Positions 11,701-22,973 of a DNA stretch of 64,000 bases are shown here, piece after piece. Source of the DNA: Lingula anatina (Eukaryota > Brachiopoda > Lingulata > Lingulida > Lingulidae). Below the pieces are notes generated by a model. It was not told where the DNA came from, ran no database searches, and saw only the letters and a list, made by a program, of their open reading frames with translations. A program made the position numbers and the translations under genes. The stretch covers positions 296,222 through 360,221 of the forward strand of contig NW_019775421.1 of the NCBI RefSeq assembly GCF_001039355.2, in the 5' to 3' direction. Position 1 is the first letter of the stretch; every line of letters begins with the position of its first letter.

Positions 11701-14700
11701 TTTTCAGAACATGTTCTATTTCTAATGTTGTATGAACGGTTGCCTATTTTTTCATTACGGATTTTTACTAAGACCTAGATGTAATTAATTGCAGCTTTAA
11801 TTCTTCAAACTAATATATTGTGTCTAAATTACACTACACACTGCCATGCGCTGCCTAGAACACGGCAGCAGCTTCATATTACTGCGATGAGAACAAAGAC
11901 TTATATAACGAATTGTAATTGTACCGGAGTTCAGACAGAATATCCTGTCTGTGAGCGGTCTTTAAGGGTACTGGATGTGTCATACTTGTAATTTAATGCC
12001 TTAAGTGAATTTTCAGTTTTCTCAACTTTTCATTGAAATAGCAACTATAAATATGATCAACTCCATTTAGTTCAATCTAATTTCCAGAAGTTTATTAGGT
12101 TGTTATATAACATTAATTATATAGATGTGCGGGTTAAATGTTTTCAGGATGTGTACTTACATAATCAGTTTACAGGTCAAGTTTAAATAAGTCTGTTTAG
12201 AGTCACACTAGGTAACTCAATTAAACAAGAAGCAATGTCTTTGATTAACAAATACATTCACCTCAAATGTATTTAGGAATGGTCCTCTGCCTTGTAACTA
12301 TATTATTCACCTTGATCAATCAGTTTAAGTTATCAACCTATTGTCCACAAGCAGAAGCCATTTAGGACTCAGTCTGGAAGTCTTCTCTGTCACATGTGTA
12401 ATTGAATTAAAGTGACCACTCTGGCAACCCACCTGGCTGGGAAGCCAATGTAATGTAATTATATATGTGAAGGTATATAAACAGAAATAAAGGTAGAAGT
12501 CAGTAGTCAGTACTCGCAGAGAGAATACTATACTCTGATCTCTAGAAAGCAAAACATGACGTTATTACTGTAACTCTTTTTTATCATCCAGATACTAAAA
12601 CTGAGGGTTTACCTCCATTAGATTATTCAACAATGGCTTTCTCTTTGTGCTTGTTTAAAAGAATAAAAAAAATCCTCTAAATTATGAAATATCGGCGTTT
12701 ATATTTTTCGTTGCAATATATTGGCATAGGCAATTCTAGGATTTAATCGTCAATTTTATACCCTTCCATTTTGAGCTGAGATAGCAATCGGTATGGGATG
12801 TACCTTCCTCATTGAACAAGGTTTTATCACGAAAATTGGCAGAGTTGACCATGACTGTATGGGTTACAATTCCGTGACGTCATTTTGGTTAAACTGTTTT
12901 TATTATGGAGTTATGAGCACCTAATTACAGATTTTTACTAGACAAAGGCATTATTTTGCTTTATCAACGATAAAATCTGAAGTGAGACCTTTTGAAAAGA
13001 CGCTGACAGCGTTTTGAAGTATACTAAGTGTTGTCTTTAAATTGGTGTTAAATCTGTGATCGTGGGTGCTTAGGCAAAAGAGAAATTTGAAAAACTGATT
13101 TTCAGTTTTTACTTCAAAGTCGCAATTATGACGTCACCCGTAAGATGACGTATGTGTAATTGTTAATTTATTTAGTCACTGAACACAGAAGATTTATCGA
13201 TTACCCAAAATATGTATGAAAGGCAGTAAACAAGGAGGTTGGGGCGAAGGGTGACAATATCCTTTGAAAAATGTTCAGGGGGCTCGATAGAATGTACGTA
13301 CAATTTTTTACCTTATTTGTTCAAAAGCACGGAAATAAATATTGCCATGTTGTGAAATGATACACATCAAAAATACTTCAAAGTGAATTTGCTAATGCAA
13401 GCTGTTGCCTTTACAGCAACGTTTTGTGTTCTGTGTTCTGAGTGTGTGTGTGTGTGAAAACTGTAATATCGATTTCAAAGGAATATTAGTCAATTGAACA
13501 GCTATCAGGAACATTTTACATGATAACAGCTACAAGTGCTGCAATTTGGCGCCAGGAAAATTACTTGAAATGTTAACATCTGACGTAGTCAATATGGAGA
13601 TGAAGTAATATCTTTATTTAATGAAAATAATAATAAGTAGTCCTAAGTCGTTCTTTTACTGGTCAATAAAATACAACACTGAAAATTTGTTCATTAAATT
13701 TAAGCAAATTACATATTAGTTCACATCATGAAATAAAGGAAATAGTGTTAGAATGCGAGTAAGAGTGTGGAGGATAATTATATTGCTGTATTTGTGTATC
13801 GAGTGTCAATAAGTAATGAATAAAAAGATATACAAATACTGACTTAAGTGACACAGTAAATGCAGTAAGAACCACAGCAATGCTTGTGTACTATATTATT
13901 TCAGGGATGTGGATGTAAAAATGGCGGGACTTGTGTCCAATTAACTGAGGATTCCGGTAAATGTGCCTGCCCTGTCCCTTACGGCGGATTGAACTGTGAA
14001 CATAACCGTAAGTAATATCTAGGAACATACTGGTCATATTCAAGATAAAGTTTATATTTCCAGTGATAGCTTTTAAAAACTCAATGTTTAATATCCCAGC
14101 AAGCGTTTCCAGTAGTGAACAACGTTGCCATTATTGCCTATGTATTTATGGTGTGAAACAGTTTACATACATACTTGGGTAATAAAAGACACGTTATGCT
14201 TTATTATATTAATTATATCAAATGATTTCTATCACTTTTTGTGCATTAAGTGGCGTGTCCACCGCAGTTTGAGGTTACGTTTAGGACAAGTTGCTACAGT
14301 TTCAACATGGCACTGAAAGGCAACTTCTACCAGGCTAAAGCCCACTGCGAGTCAATGGGAGCGAGGCTTGCCGCCGTTGACGATGAAGAGGAGCACACCT
14401 TTATTAGACAATATATTATGGCCGACGAAGGTAAGGGAAATTTATGATATTACATCATCTGACATCGGTATACTAGTGCGTTTTACAGTGATTTATAACA
14501 AAAAAGGCCTCAACAACAGTACAATCGTGTGTAATAGTACGTGTTACCCACAAGTACTTTTACTTTGCAAATTTCTCAATGTTTTCGTCTTGTAATCTAC
14601 TTAGACAGTAATAGTGTCTCTTATAAGTTGGTACCAGTTGTCACAATTAAATTTCTATAGAATTCAATACATTTTGGATTTTTTTACCTATCAGTAAATT

Positions 14701-15445
14701 TTTCAGAGGGCTACGGCTCTAATTCGACTTAGTATGTCAAAGGGTAACCACATGCAAAATTTGGTGCTTTTATCCGCCGTGTCACAATTTGGCCACATTG
14801 CCCCTAATCCACCCCACTAAATGTCAATTATTTACCTGCAGCTCGCAACGCCACCTCCTGGTTTACTGCAGCAACAGATGAAGCCTCTGAAGGTACCTGG
14901 GTATTGTCCGGATGGGGCGACATTCCAGCACCGTTTACTGCATGGGGCCCAGGTATAAAACTCACATATTTCCATTTGTATTTTCATATTTTATTTTCAC
15001 AATTTTGTCTTTAACTAACCTGAATGGAATGTGTCTGAGAAATATTCAAAACTATCTTACTTGGTACGTATTGCCATGCTGAAGTGCTCTTAAATACTGG
15101 TAGAAGTAAAAATGAAGCGATGATACCAAGCAGAAAATGCCAAATTTGAACTGAAAATTGCCAATTCTCATAATTGATATCGGTTTTTTATTGGAATAAT
15201 GACTTCTTGTCGGCTTTAAATTGAAGAAGATTTAAAACAATTTAATTCAAACGAAATGACCTGATGTTAATTTTATTTGCATAATAAGAAGAATCTATTT
15301 TACACGAGTAATTTCCATTCCAGATGAACCAAATAACAATGGGGGCAATCAAGACTGTGTACAATACCATAAAGTCACTAAGCTTTTTGATGACGTGCAA
15401 TGCAGTTATAGTATTAACTTTATATGTGAAACAGAAGCGACCTAG
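8771..15445 (+). CDS. Secreted PAN-EGF-C-type lectin protein, copy B (5 exons)
   Basis: Exons 8771-9103, 13905-14007, 14251-14430, 14842-14952 and 15324-15445 join in frame (phases 0,1,1,1) to 282 residues plus TAG. The order is signal peptide (about residues 5-22), PAN/apple-like domain in exon 1, EGF module in exon 2, and long-form C-type lectin domain in exons 3-5. The exon sizes match copy A except for one codon less in exon 1 and two codons more (His-Asn) at the end of the EGF exon. The lectin domain has CPPQFE, SCYSF, GTWVLSGWG, EPNNNGGNQDC, FDDVQC and FICE. Possible N-glycosylation sites include NATS in exon 4 and NCSG and NRS in exon 1. Two tandem copies suggest an expanding lectin family, perhaps of immune or mucosal type; that role is inference. 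Confidence 0.9.
11350..13725. other. Block present only in unit B, within intron 1 of the lectin gene
   Basis: Unit A passes from the equivalent of about 11340 to about 13730 within roughly 60 bp near 3390-3440, so this block was inserted in B or lost from A. Besides the relic PAN exon at 11671-11965 it has no recognisable gene. Two palindromic TGACGTCA sites occur at 12875-12882 and 13129-13136, and a short GT run near 13443. Confidence 0.6.
11671..11965 (+). pseudogene. Decayed third copy of the signal-peptide/PAN exon
   Basis: Located inside intron 1 of copy B, this stretch aligns along its length with exon 1 of both lectin genes: ATGAAGATGACAACGATG at the start, then TTTAATTCTTCA, a CACTGCCATGCGCTGCC block, TTCATATTACTGCG, ACAAAGACTT and a CCGGAGTTCAGAC block, in the same order. 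It carries small deletions and a stop at 11776-11778, and its donor region is not preserved. No EGF or lectin exon of a third gene was seen next to it. It is either the remnant of a third tandem gene or a partial duplication of exon 1. Confidence 0.8.
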
Positions 15446-16934
15446 ACAACGACACATACTGAAAAAATATATACAGGATATAATCCGCATGGGAAGGAAC
15501 CAATATTAGCACAAAAATACAATCTTTTTGTATCTCATTTTATTCGTACCTTATATATTCAAGAAATGTATGGTTGGTCAATTAAATTTCTTGTAAACTA
15601 TGGTTTGTTGACATCGGCTTACAGATTGACTGTCCGTAAGAGAACACAAAATGGTCAAATAACTCTAAGGATTTTTCCAACGAGCCCTTGGTGAATTGAA
15701 TTAGTCACAGGGAAAATATGGAAACGTCATCATACTTAAAGGGCAACATGGATACGTCGTAGCATGTTTTACGCTTTCAAGATAATTTATGAAATTTCTT
15801 CCGATGCTGTTAAGGTTGTCAATTCAGGTTATGAGATCAACGTTTTTATGCTGCCTGCTGTCAAATTAATACCTACGGATACTTTTTCTAACGTCAACAC
15901 TGCTGCTCTCTCCGTCATTTTCTTATGTTACACCGTCCATTTGTAATGAAGACATTTCTAATCGGATTGCTCTTTTAGATTACTACATGCACCGTTACAT
16001 GAATGGAATTCTATGGTTTTGTATACAAATGCATCTTTTTTTTAAATCGGCTTATACGTGCAAATAATAAGTATTGTAATTGTTTCTCTTAGGCAAAAAT
16101 CCAATGTTTGTGGCTGCCTTAAGACTATATATAAGACTATATTAAGACTAAATAAAACCTAGGATTACAAACATTGGCCGTCTGAACATGCACTAATATA
16201 CGTGACGTACCGGTATCTTATGCTTGTGTGCTTCCAGTATTACATGTCGTGTACGTTTTCATTAAATTTCGTCAGGAAGAACTTTTGCTTGCATTTAGTC
16301 TGTCAGATATTTAGATGCGTGGACTGTATGAATAAGCTAATATATTTGCATCATCCATCGTGTCCCGAGTAATTTTTATTTACACTTTATCTATGTAGTA
16401 TAGTTGTTGGTCATCGTACATGACTGCTGGATCCTGTTCAGCAACCAGATAGTATATTTTTTCCTGTTTGGATGTTGTGCGATGCGACTGTCGGTATATC
16501 GTCTCTCTAAAATCCTGTATGAAATGTACATATTATGACGTTTATGATATAGCATATATTTTCAGCGTTACCCATAGCGTTATCCTCATTCTGCGATTTT
16601 AAATTCCTCTAATTTTACGTGTTTATTAGAAATAAAGTAATGTATTTACAATAATTTGTTGTGTTTTACTTTCAAAAGGCATCGTTATCCGCCTTGGTAT
16701 TTTGTATAACATTTAGGTCGTCGAGAATTGTAAGAAGTGTATCAAAAGACAAAATAGAATTAAACGATAATTAAAGAGGACTGAACCAGAATTATAAACA
16801 GATTAAAAAAGTATAGACAATGAAACTAACCCTCAAGTTGTAATGCAATTTTACCCCCGTTTCTTGTAAACCGCACTTGACTGCCTTATTGGTGAAATGA
16901 TAAGGTGATGGCACAAAATTTCCAGAAAGTCTTA

Positions 16935-18261
16935 AGCCCCCGTCAAACTTATTCGGAATCAGCAGGAATCAAGCAGAATGAGCCTGAATGAAGAATTTTC
17001 AAAATTCGCACCACATTCGGGAAAAAAGTTCAAATTAACCTTAAATCTTGTAAGAGTGCCGTTGGAATACTCAGAATGCGCTTGAATTCGCCTGGAATGA
17101 TTAGTGCACTTTCGGCTGTATTAGCTCTCAACTGCAGTTCAAATGTAGTTGGAAAACTAGGAATATCTAGAATGCTGCCAGAAGGCAGTCAGAATATTTA
17201 GAATATACTTTGAATGGCGTACTAGTGTAGTACGATTGGTGGCTAAATTAATATTTCAGCTCATATCGAGGCACATTCGAAACATTCTGGCGGGATTTTA
17301 TACCCCCGTCAAACTAGAGGCGTCGGAAATACAATTCTTTGTGCATTCCTGGATATTCGAAGAGCATTCTAAATATTCCGAAGTGCATTCGAAATATTTT
17401 TACCCATTCTTGTGGCCGGCTCGAATGTTTTGCTCATGTCAAAAACTTTCGAAGCGCATTCCAAGTGGAAAATTATCGAATGGCATTTGAACAGTATTCT
17501 AACTGCACTATGACTGCATTCTAAATATTCTCACGGCATTCCGACAGCGTTCGAAACATTCTGACCAGTTACCATTCCAGTGGCGTTATTTATACACTCT
17601 GGGCATCGTGTTACATTCTAAACATGTTAGAAAGTAATTGTAAGTATTTTCGGTATTTCAGCTCCATTCTATTTGAATTCTTTTTAATTGAAACCATCAT
17701 TGGCAGCCATACCGGGAAATTTTTGACTGCATTTGAGTTCGCTTCATATATTATTCGAAGCACCTTCTTACATACTTCAGCCTGTATTCGGCCAGCAGTC
17801 AGTACGGCATTTGAATTTCATTCGGAATATTCTGACTGCATTCTAACAACATTCGCAACATTCCCTCCCGATTATGGCACGAATTTTTCAATTAATTTAT
17901 TCCGGCTGAATCTGCTTGATTCCTGCTGGTTCCGGATAAGTGTGACGGGGGCCTTAAGACACGTGCCAATACGAATATCCCTCGAATGTGATCAAAATGT
18001 TTCGAATGTTGCCAGAATGCCGTGAGAATATTTAAAATGCAGTCATAGTGTAGTTAGAATACTATTCAAATGCCATTCAATAATTTTCCACTTGGAATGC
18101 ACTTCGAAAGTTTTAAACATTCGGGCCGACCACAAGAATGGGTAAAAATATTTGAAATGCACTCGGAATTTTTAGAATGTTCTTTGAATATCCAGGCATG
18201 CACAAAGAATTGTCTTTCCGACGGCATTCTTGCTCATTCTGCCTCTAGTGTGACGGGGGTA
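16935..18261. mobile_element. 1.3-kb inverted-repeat element with TTA target duplication (PIF/Harbinger-like)
   Basis: The insert begins AGCCCCCGTCAAACT and ends AGTGTGACGGGGGTA, and is flanked by TTA at 16932-16934 and 18262-18264. Unit A has the uninterrupted site AGTCTTAGAGACAG at about 7197-7210, with a single TTA. A 3-bp TTA duplication is characteristic of PIF/Harbinger elements. The interior consists of GAAT/ATTC-rich inverted repeats without a transposase frame, so it is non-autonomous. Two additional terminus-like CCCCCGTC/GACGGGGG copies lie inside, at about 17302 and 17942, giving an interleaved arrangement. Confidence 0.8.
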
Positions 18262-18640
18262 TTAGAGACAGATAAACTTGTACTTCAGAACGACTGGACA
18301 CATGCCGCATCAGTTTTTTGTAGACGCACTGTAATCTCCAACACAGGCCCAAATCTGATTAATGCACTACTTATATATCCCTGGGCCGTTCAATGCTAGA
18401 AAATGACTTCTTCACGTGGATCCATTTCTACCGCCACATGTTAACTAACTGGAACGTTTTTGGGTAGAAAAGGAGCTCGTTTAACTAAATGGTTTAAATT
18501 AAAATGCAAACGTGGAAGTCCCCATTCAATAACGTCCAAAGCCCATTGAGTATAAATCATTTACAATATTAATAACGCCGTGAAAGAAAGGAAATCCACG
18601 GTCTTAATAAATCCAGAGGTACTATTTCAGATGCATAGAA

Positions 18641-19233
18641 GGCCGCATTCACATCGAGTTGACCCATGGCTCTACAAAGCCACGACCTAAATATGGCGGA
18701 CGTACACTGTACATGAAAGGAAAACCGCCTAATCTTTTATTGGTCTCTCCGCCTCTCACACGACTCCCCAAGGGATGTCCTTGCGGGAGTACAGTCATTA
18801 AATCTCGGCTCCATTCGCCCGCAAGCTACCCGAGAAAAATTAAGTGCGCATGCTCATTGGTCTTGGGTCAGCTGACATTATCTCCGTAGATAGCCGATTC
18901 ATTGCTGCTCTACGGACCAATCCATTCCTATTTCGTCTCTGTTTTGAAAGATAATAGAACAGAAGAGCTTTTTTCCTTCGATCGCCTCCAGCCGCCATGC
19001 TTTCTTCACCTCGAGTTTAATTGATGAGCATGCGCACTTAATATTTCTCGGGTAGCTTGCGGGCGACTGGAGCCGAGATTTAATGACTGTACCCCCGCAG
19101 GGACGACGCGTGGGGAGGCGTGTGAGAGGCGGAGAGACTATTAAAAGATTAGGCGCTTTTCCTTTCATGTACATCCGTCATATTTAGGTCGTGGCTTTGT
19201 AGTGCCATGGCTCAACTCGATGTGAATGCAGCC
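18641..19233. mobile_element. 593-bp foldback element, unit B only
   Basis: The ends are GGCCGCATTCACATCGAGT and ACTCGATGTGAATGCAGCC. Inverted similarity continues inward for about 200 bp on each side (CCACGACCTAAATATGGCGG and GGTCTCTCCGCCTCTCACAC with counterparts on the right), leaving a middle of about 180 bp. Unit A near 7575-7605 has the flanks without the insert. No transposase frame is present. The target duplication is not clear. Confidence 0.8.
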
Positions 19234-19768
19234 TAAGTAATTTCTTATTCGAGGCACAGAATTCGACGTTATGCACCGACTGATCGTGATTGTGGTAGGG
19301 GAGAAAAAAAACAAGAAATCCGGTTGAGACAACGCAATCCCATAGCGACATTAAAGGCTCTACATACAGTGATGGGGATTGGCGTGCAACCTGTATTACA
19401 GGTTGTAGTATAATGATATATGCTTCATATAAATGCAGAAATACGTAGCGCCCTTTTTGACTGTACGTCGTTCCTTTAACATGAAACACCCACTGTTTCC
19501 TTTCACAGTTCACTCTAGTCTATTTTGGACTGTACATTTCACCTAGCACCCATATTCTGTCTTAGATTAAATTTGAAAGATTATTAATTTTTTGGCAAGC
19601 TCGTCACGTACACAGCGTGTCTAAACTGTCTGCAGGCTGCACCTGTTCATATGATGGATCTCATGTAATCTAATAACCGCGACAAATGCACGTACGTGTT
19701 TTATGCATTGTAAAGGATTATAACGCAGGTCCGTAACCAACGAAGGGGATTTTCTTTCCAAGGACGTA

Positions 19769-20246
19769 TTCAGAACAGCGGACTAACATATACGCGGATC
19801 AAATATGGCGGCCCCCTTGAAAGCTTGCCGCATAATCTCCTTATTTTCACTGAACAGATTCCCCACGGGGATTACGCGACAATGGGGCCATTCAGAATGA
19901 GAAGATCCGGGCGCTAACTAGTCCACGACCTAAATATGGCGGACCTACATGAAAAGAAGACTGATTAATCTTGTAATGGTCTCTTCGCCTCTTTCACGCC
20001 TCCCCAAGCATCGTCCCTGCAGGGACACTAATTAAATCTCGTCTCAGTTCGACAGGTCGAGGGACGACGCGTGAAAGGCGTGTGAGAGGCGGAGAGACCA
20101 TTACAGGATTAAGCGGTATTCCTTCATGTAGGTCCACCATATTTAAGCCGTGGACCAGTCAGCACTTGGATCTTCTCATTCCGAATGGCCCCAATCATTC
20201 AAATGTGTCGGCCATGTTTGATCCGCGGATCTATTAGTCCGCTGTT
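19769..20246. mobile_element. TTCAGAACAG-family element carrying a nested insert
   Basis: The outer ends are TTCAGAACAGCGGACTAA and TTAGTCCGCTGTT, with GCGGATCAAATATGGC just inside the left end and its complement-like GCCATGTTTGATCCGC near the right end. The segment GATTCCCCACGGGGATTACG matches, in reverse complement, the centre of the compact element at 42670-42829, showing that they are one family. The uninterrupted site in unit A lies near 8110-8130. Confidence 0.75.
19886..20190. mobile_element. Nested foldback element inside the TTCAGAACAG element
   Basis: GGCCATTCAGAATGAGAAG on the left pairs with CTTCTCATTCCGAATGGCC on the right, about 305 bp apart. The interior shares CACGACCTAAATATGGCGGA and GAGAGGCGGAGAGACCATTA with the 18641-19233 element, so the two are relatives with different outer ends. 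It splits sequence that is continuous in the related copy at 42670-42829. Confidence 0.7.
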
Positions 20247-20350
20247 GGCAAAGCAGGCTCTGAAAAAGTGAACCTTTTATCATGAAACCTTCATGTACCC
20301 AGATCAGTTTTCAGGCAGAGCGTTTGAACCCCTCGAACCCCCTAGCTACT

Positions 20351-21244
20351 GTAAAAAAACTGTCATTTGTGAATGACTATACATGTACCTAGGCATAGAC
20401 TATATAGAGAGAAAATGTACTAAGAGAAAGTATGAATATTCGCTCTACGAATTGCGCTGTCATTCATGTGATATTTATATCTAATATATGCCCCTCATCT
20501 GACATTGTTCATGGTTTTATAATTACGTTTACTAGCCATGTATCGAATTCACTTTGCAATAACACATCACGGAGATTGACAATATTGTTTAATATGAAAT
20601 ACAGGCTATACTATAACGGATGTAAAAACTATGTATCAACTTAAGTCAGGTTTCCAGCCAAATTGAGCCCAACTTACTCCGTTTAGCCCATCTCAGCAAG
20701 TCGACAGGTAATGATGAGTCCACCACGGCAAATTAATCTGTAGGCACGCACCATATCCCCTGTACTTAGTAGACCGGGTAGCAGACAAATTAGATTTGTG
20801 GTCAGCTACATATATAGGTTATCAGCCATATGAGCTAGAAAGACCGTACTGGGACATTCTGGACTGTTTATTATTTGTTTATTTTGTTTTGTTTATCATT
20901 TTGAGCAAGGATGTGCACTGACGGATAAAACGGGATTTTCTTGCCGTGGTGTGTGTGTGTGTGTGTATTATATGTATAGATTTAAGTTAATTTCCTACAG
21001 ATAGGTGGCAGTTCGTTGGTGACAAATTGGTGACAGTTCGTTGGTGACAAATTGCGATTTGCTGGATTTTCCCGCATTCGGGTCTCCACACGCTATTATT
21101 TATTTATTTATTTCATTTTTGTTTGTTGGGGGAGTGTAGAATATATGGAATTGGCATGGACTGATAAATCTTACTTCTTCTTCCCATGTTTCTAGAATAC
21201 TAATAACAGCGAAACAACAGCTTTAGCATTTATTATGTGATTTG

Positions 21245-21296
<52 letters not shown>

Positions 21297-22143
21297 CCCC
21301 GAACCGTAAACAAAGAAGCCGAGTTCTGGCGACCTCCTGCTCATTCACCCGTGTTACTACTTTTCCAGCTGTTGAAGGGAAACTCAAAGCAGAGGAAGGA
21401 GTGAGGAGATTCAGATGTGTCAGTACACACAGAAGAAGCCTTGCTGGGCCCCTATCACATTGCACCCTGAGTTTCCCATATAACTAACAAACTCGACTTC
21501 ACCATAAGCGTGAATGCTGTGAGAGTCATAGGCCAATGGTGGATTGAGACCGTCTTCTAGGTCTTCCGGAAGACGGTCAGATTTTAAAGTTTACATTGAC
21601 GAGTATCTATTTTTTTTTCTGTTGGAAAACCATCAAAATTGGAGGATTGATCAACAAGGATAACTTGGAATACTGTCAGAAAATATCTCAGGATCCGCCC
21701 CTGTGTAAGTTGCGATGCAGTAACTGTGATACGTAGGGTTTATAGCACAGATCTATACAACTGGCATTAAAATGTGCAAATCCCCGCTGTCAAAGTTCGT
21801 CTGCTGTGGATGGAAATAGTCTTGTAAACTCTGGAGACTCCTTGATTTTACTTAAGTATGAGAAGGCAAAGTTAAAAACATTTTGCCCAGGAGAGAGGGG
21901 CAAATATGGACGATTTTCCTGCGTCTGCCGACACTCAGGGTGCTAGAAGATGCCATATCCTGTATCGTGGCCGTGAGCAGCGCGTATGGCTCAGCCTTTA
22001 ATATTAAGGAACGTCACAGTTCAACATTTGCATCTAGGTTAGCGGCACCTCTTCCGTTAGCTTGCATTTGAACGCGGAGGAGACTTAACTGGGCGTTTTC
22101 TCGGAGACGATTTCGTGATTCCTATTTTTCTGCCTAACTCAAG
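20351..22143. other. Spacer between the lectin duplication and the first LAPTM-like gene
   Basis: No gene was recognised. It contains a short GT repeat near 20950, a (GA)n microsatellite at about 21249-21296 and a CAGGGGCGGAT-family element at about 21539-21704. The last 200 bp should contain the promoter and 5' UTR of the gene starting at 22144; no TATA box is evident there. Confidence 0.5.
21539..21704 (-). mobile_element. CAGGGGCGGAT-family element, copy 1
   Basis: In reverse complement this matches the elements at 42463-42625 and 47973-48142: CAGGGGCGGATCCTGAGATA at one end, then CTGACAGTATTCCA, and GACCGTCTTCCGGAAGACC near the other end. The far terminus is degenerate (GGTGGATT). Confidence 0.75.
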
Positions 22144-22905
22144 ATGCAGACTTGCTGCGGTTGTTGGAATCTTTTGCAAGGGTCCAGGGCCAGCGGAATA
22201 TGGACGCTGGTAAGTGTATTTATGTTGTTAATGATCGAGAAAAAGGCCTTGACTATTCAAGTGACTTCAACCAGCAGCTCTTAGATCTGTTAAGTGGTGG
22301 CACACGAAACAAACATAATGGTAGGCCTATTTATTCCTTTTATAGCGCATTTCATTTTTGAGGTAACAAAAGCAAGGTCTAATTGCGTTCTTGTTGATAT
22401 GTCAAGTAAGTTACGACTCTTGACTATTTTCCATAGTGAAAAGGATGCTGCCTTACAAATGTTGTTAATTTGCTTTTCAAAAATTCCAGCTGAATAAAAA
22501 ATCACACCTAAAATTTGCCAGACCTGATGTTTTCACAGGTACATTACAAATGCGAACGTGTTGGTTGTAGAACAGGCGATTTTAACTGCCATATTAAAAG
22601 CACGCCTGTTCAAGAGCATTCACGCTCGGATCCCATTAATGCGTTTCATATATAATTTATATTTATCTTAGTGTCATCAGCCAAAATGGCTGTCTGAATT
22701 CGAAGCTTGCATTTGTAAATGATGAAACACAAACTGAATAAATTATGAATCACACGAAGACGCTTAAAGGATTTTTAATATAATGTACTTACAACGCACA
22801 ATCCGGCGGCATCTTTTTCTCCATATTGTATTTATATATATTCAGTTTGTGTTTCATCATTTCCAAATACAAACTTCGAATTCAGACAGCCATTTTGGCT
22901 GATGA

Positions 22906-22973
<68 letters not shown>

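Larger units (their letters stand above)
8270..20350. repeat. Tandem segmental duplication, unit B
   Basis: Second unit, about 12 kb against 7.9 kb for unit A. The extra length comes mainly from a block at about 11350-13725 holding the relic PAN exon, and from three inserted inverted-repeat elements at 16935-18261, 18641-19233 and 19769-20246. At each insertion the flanking sequence resumes alignment with unit A. Confidence 0.85.

Noticed and set aside
17624-18025. 133-codon frame inside the 1.3-kb inverted-repeat element
   Set aside because: Rich in ATTC-derived residues from the repeat words, with no transposase motif; treated as a by-product of the element.
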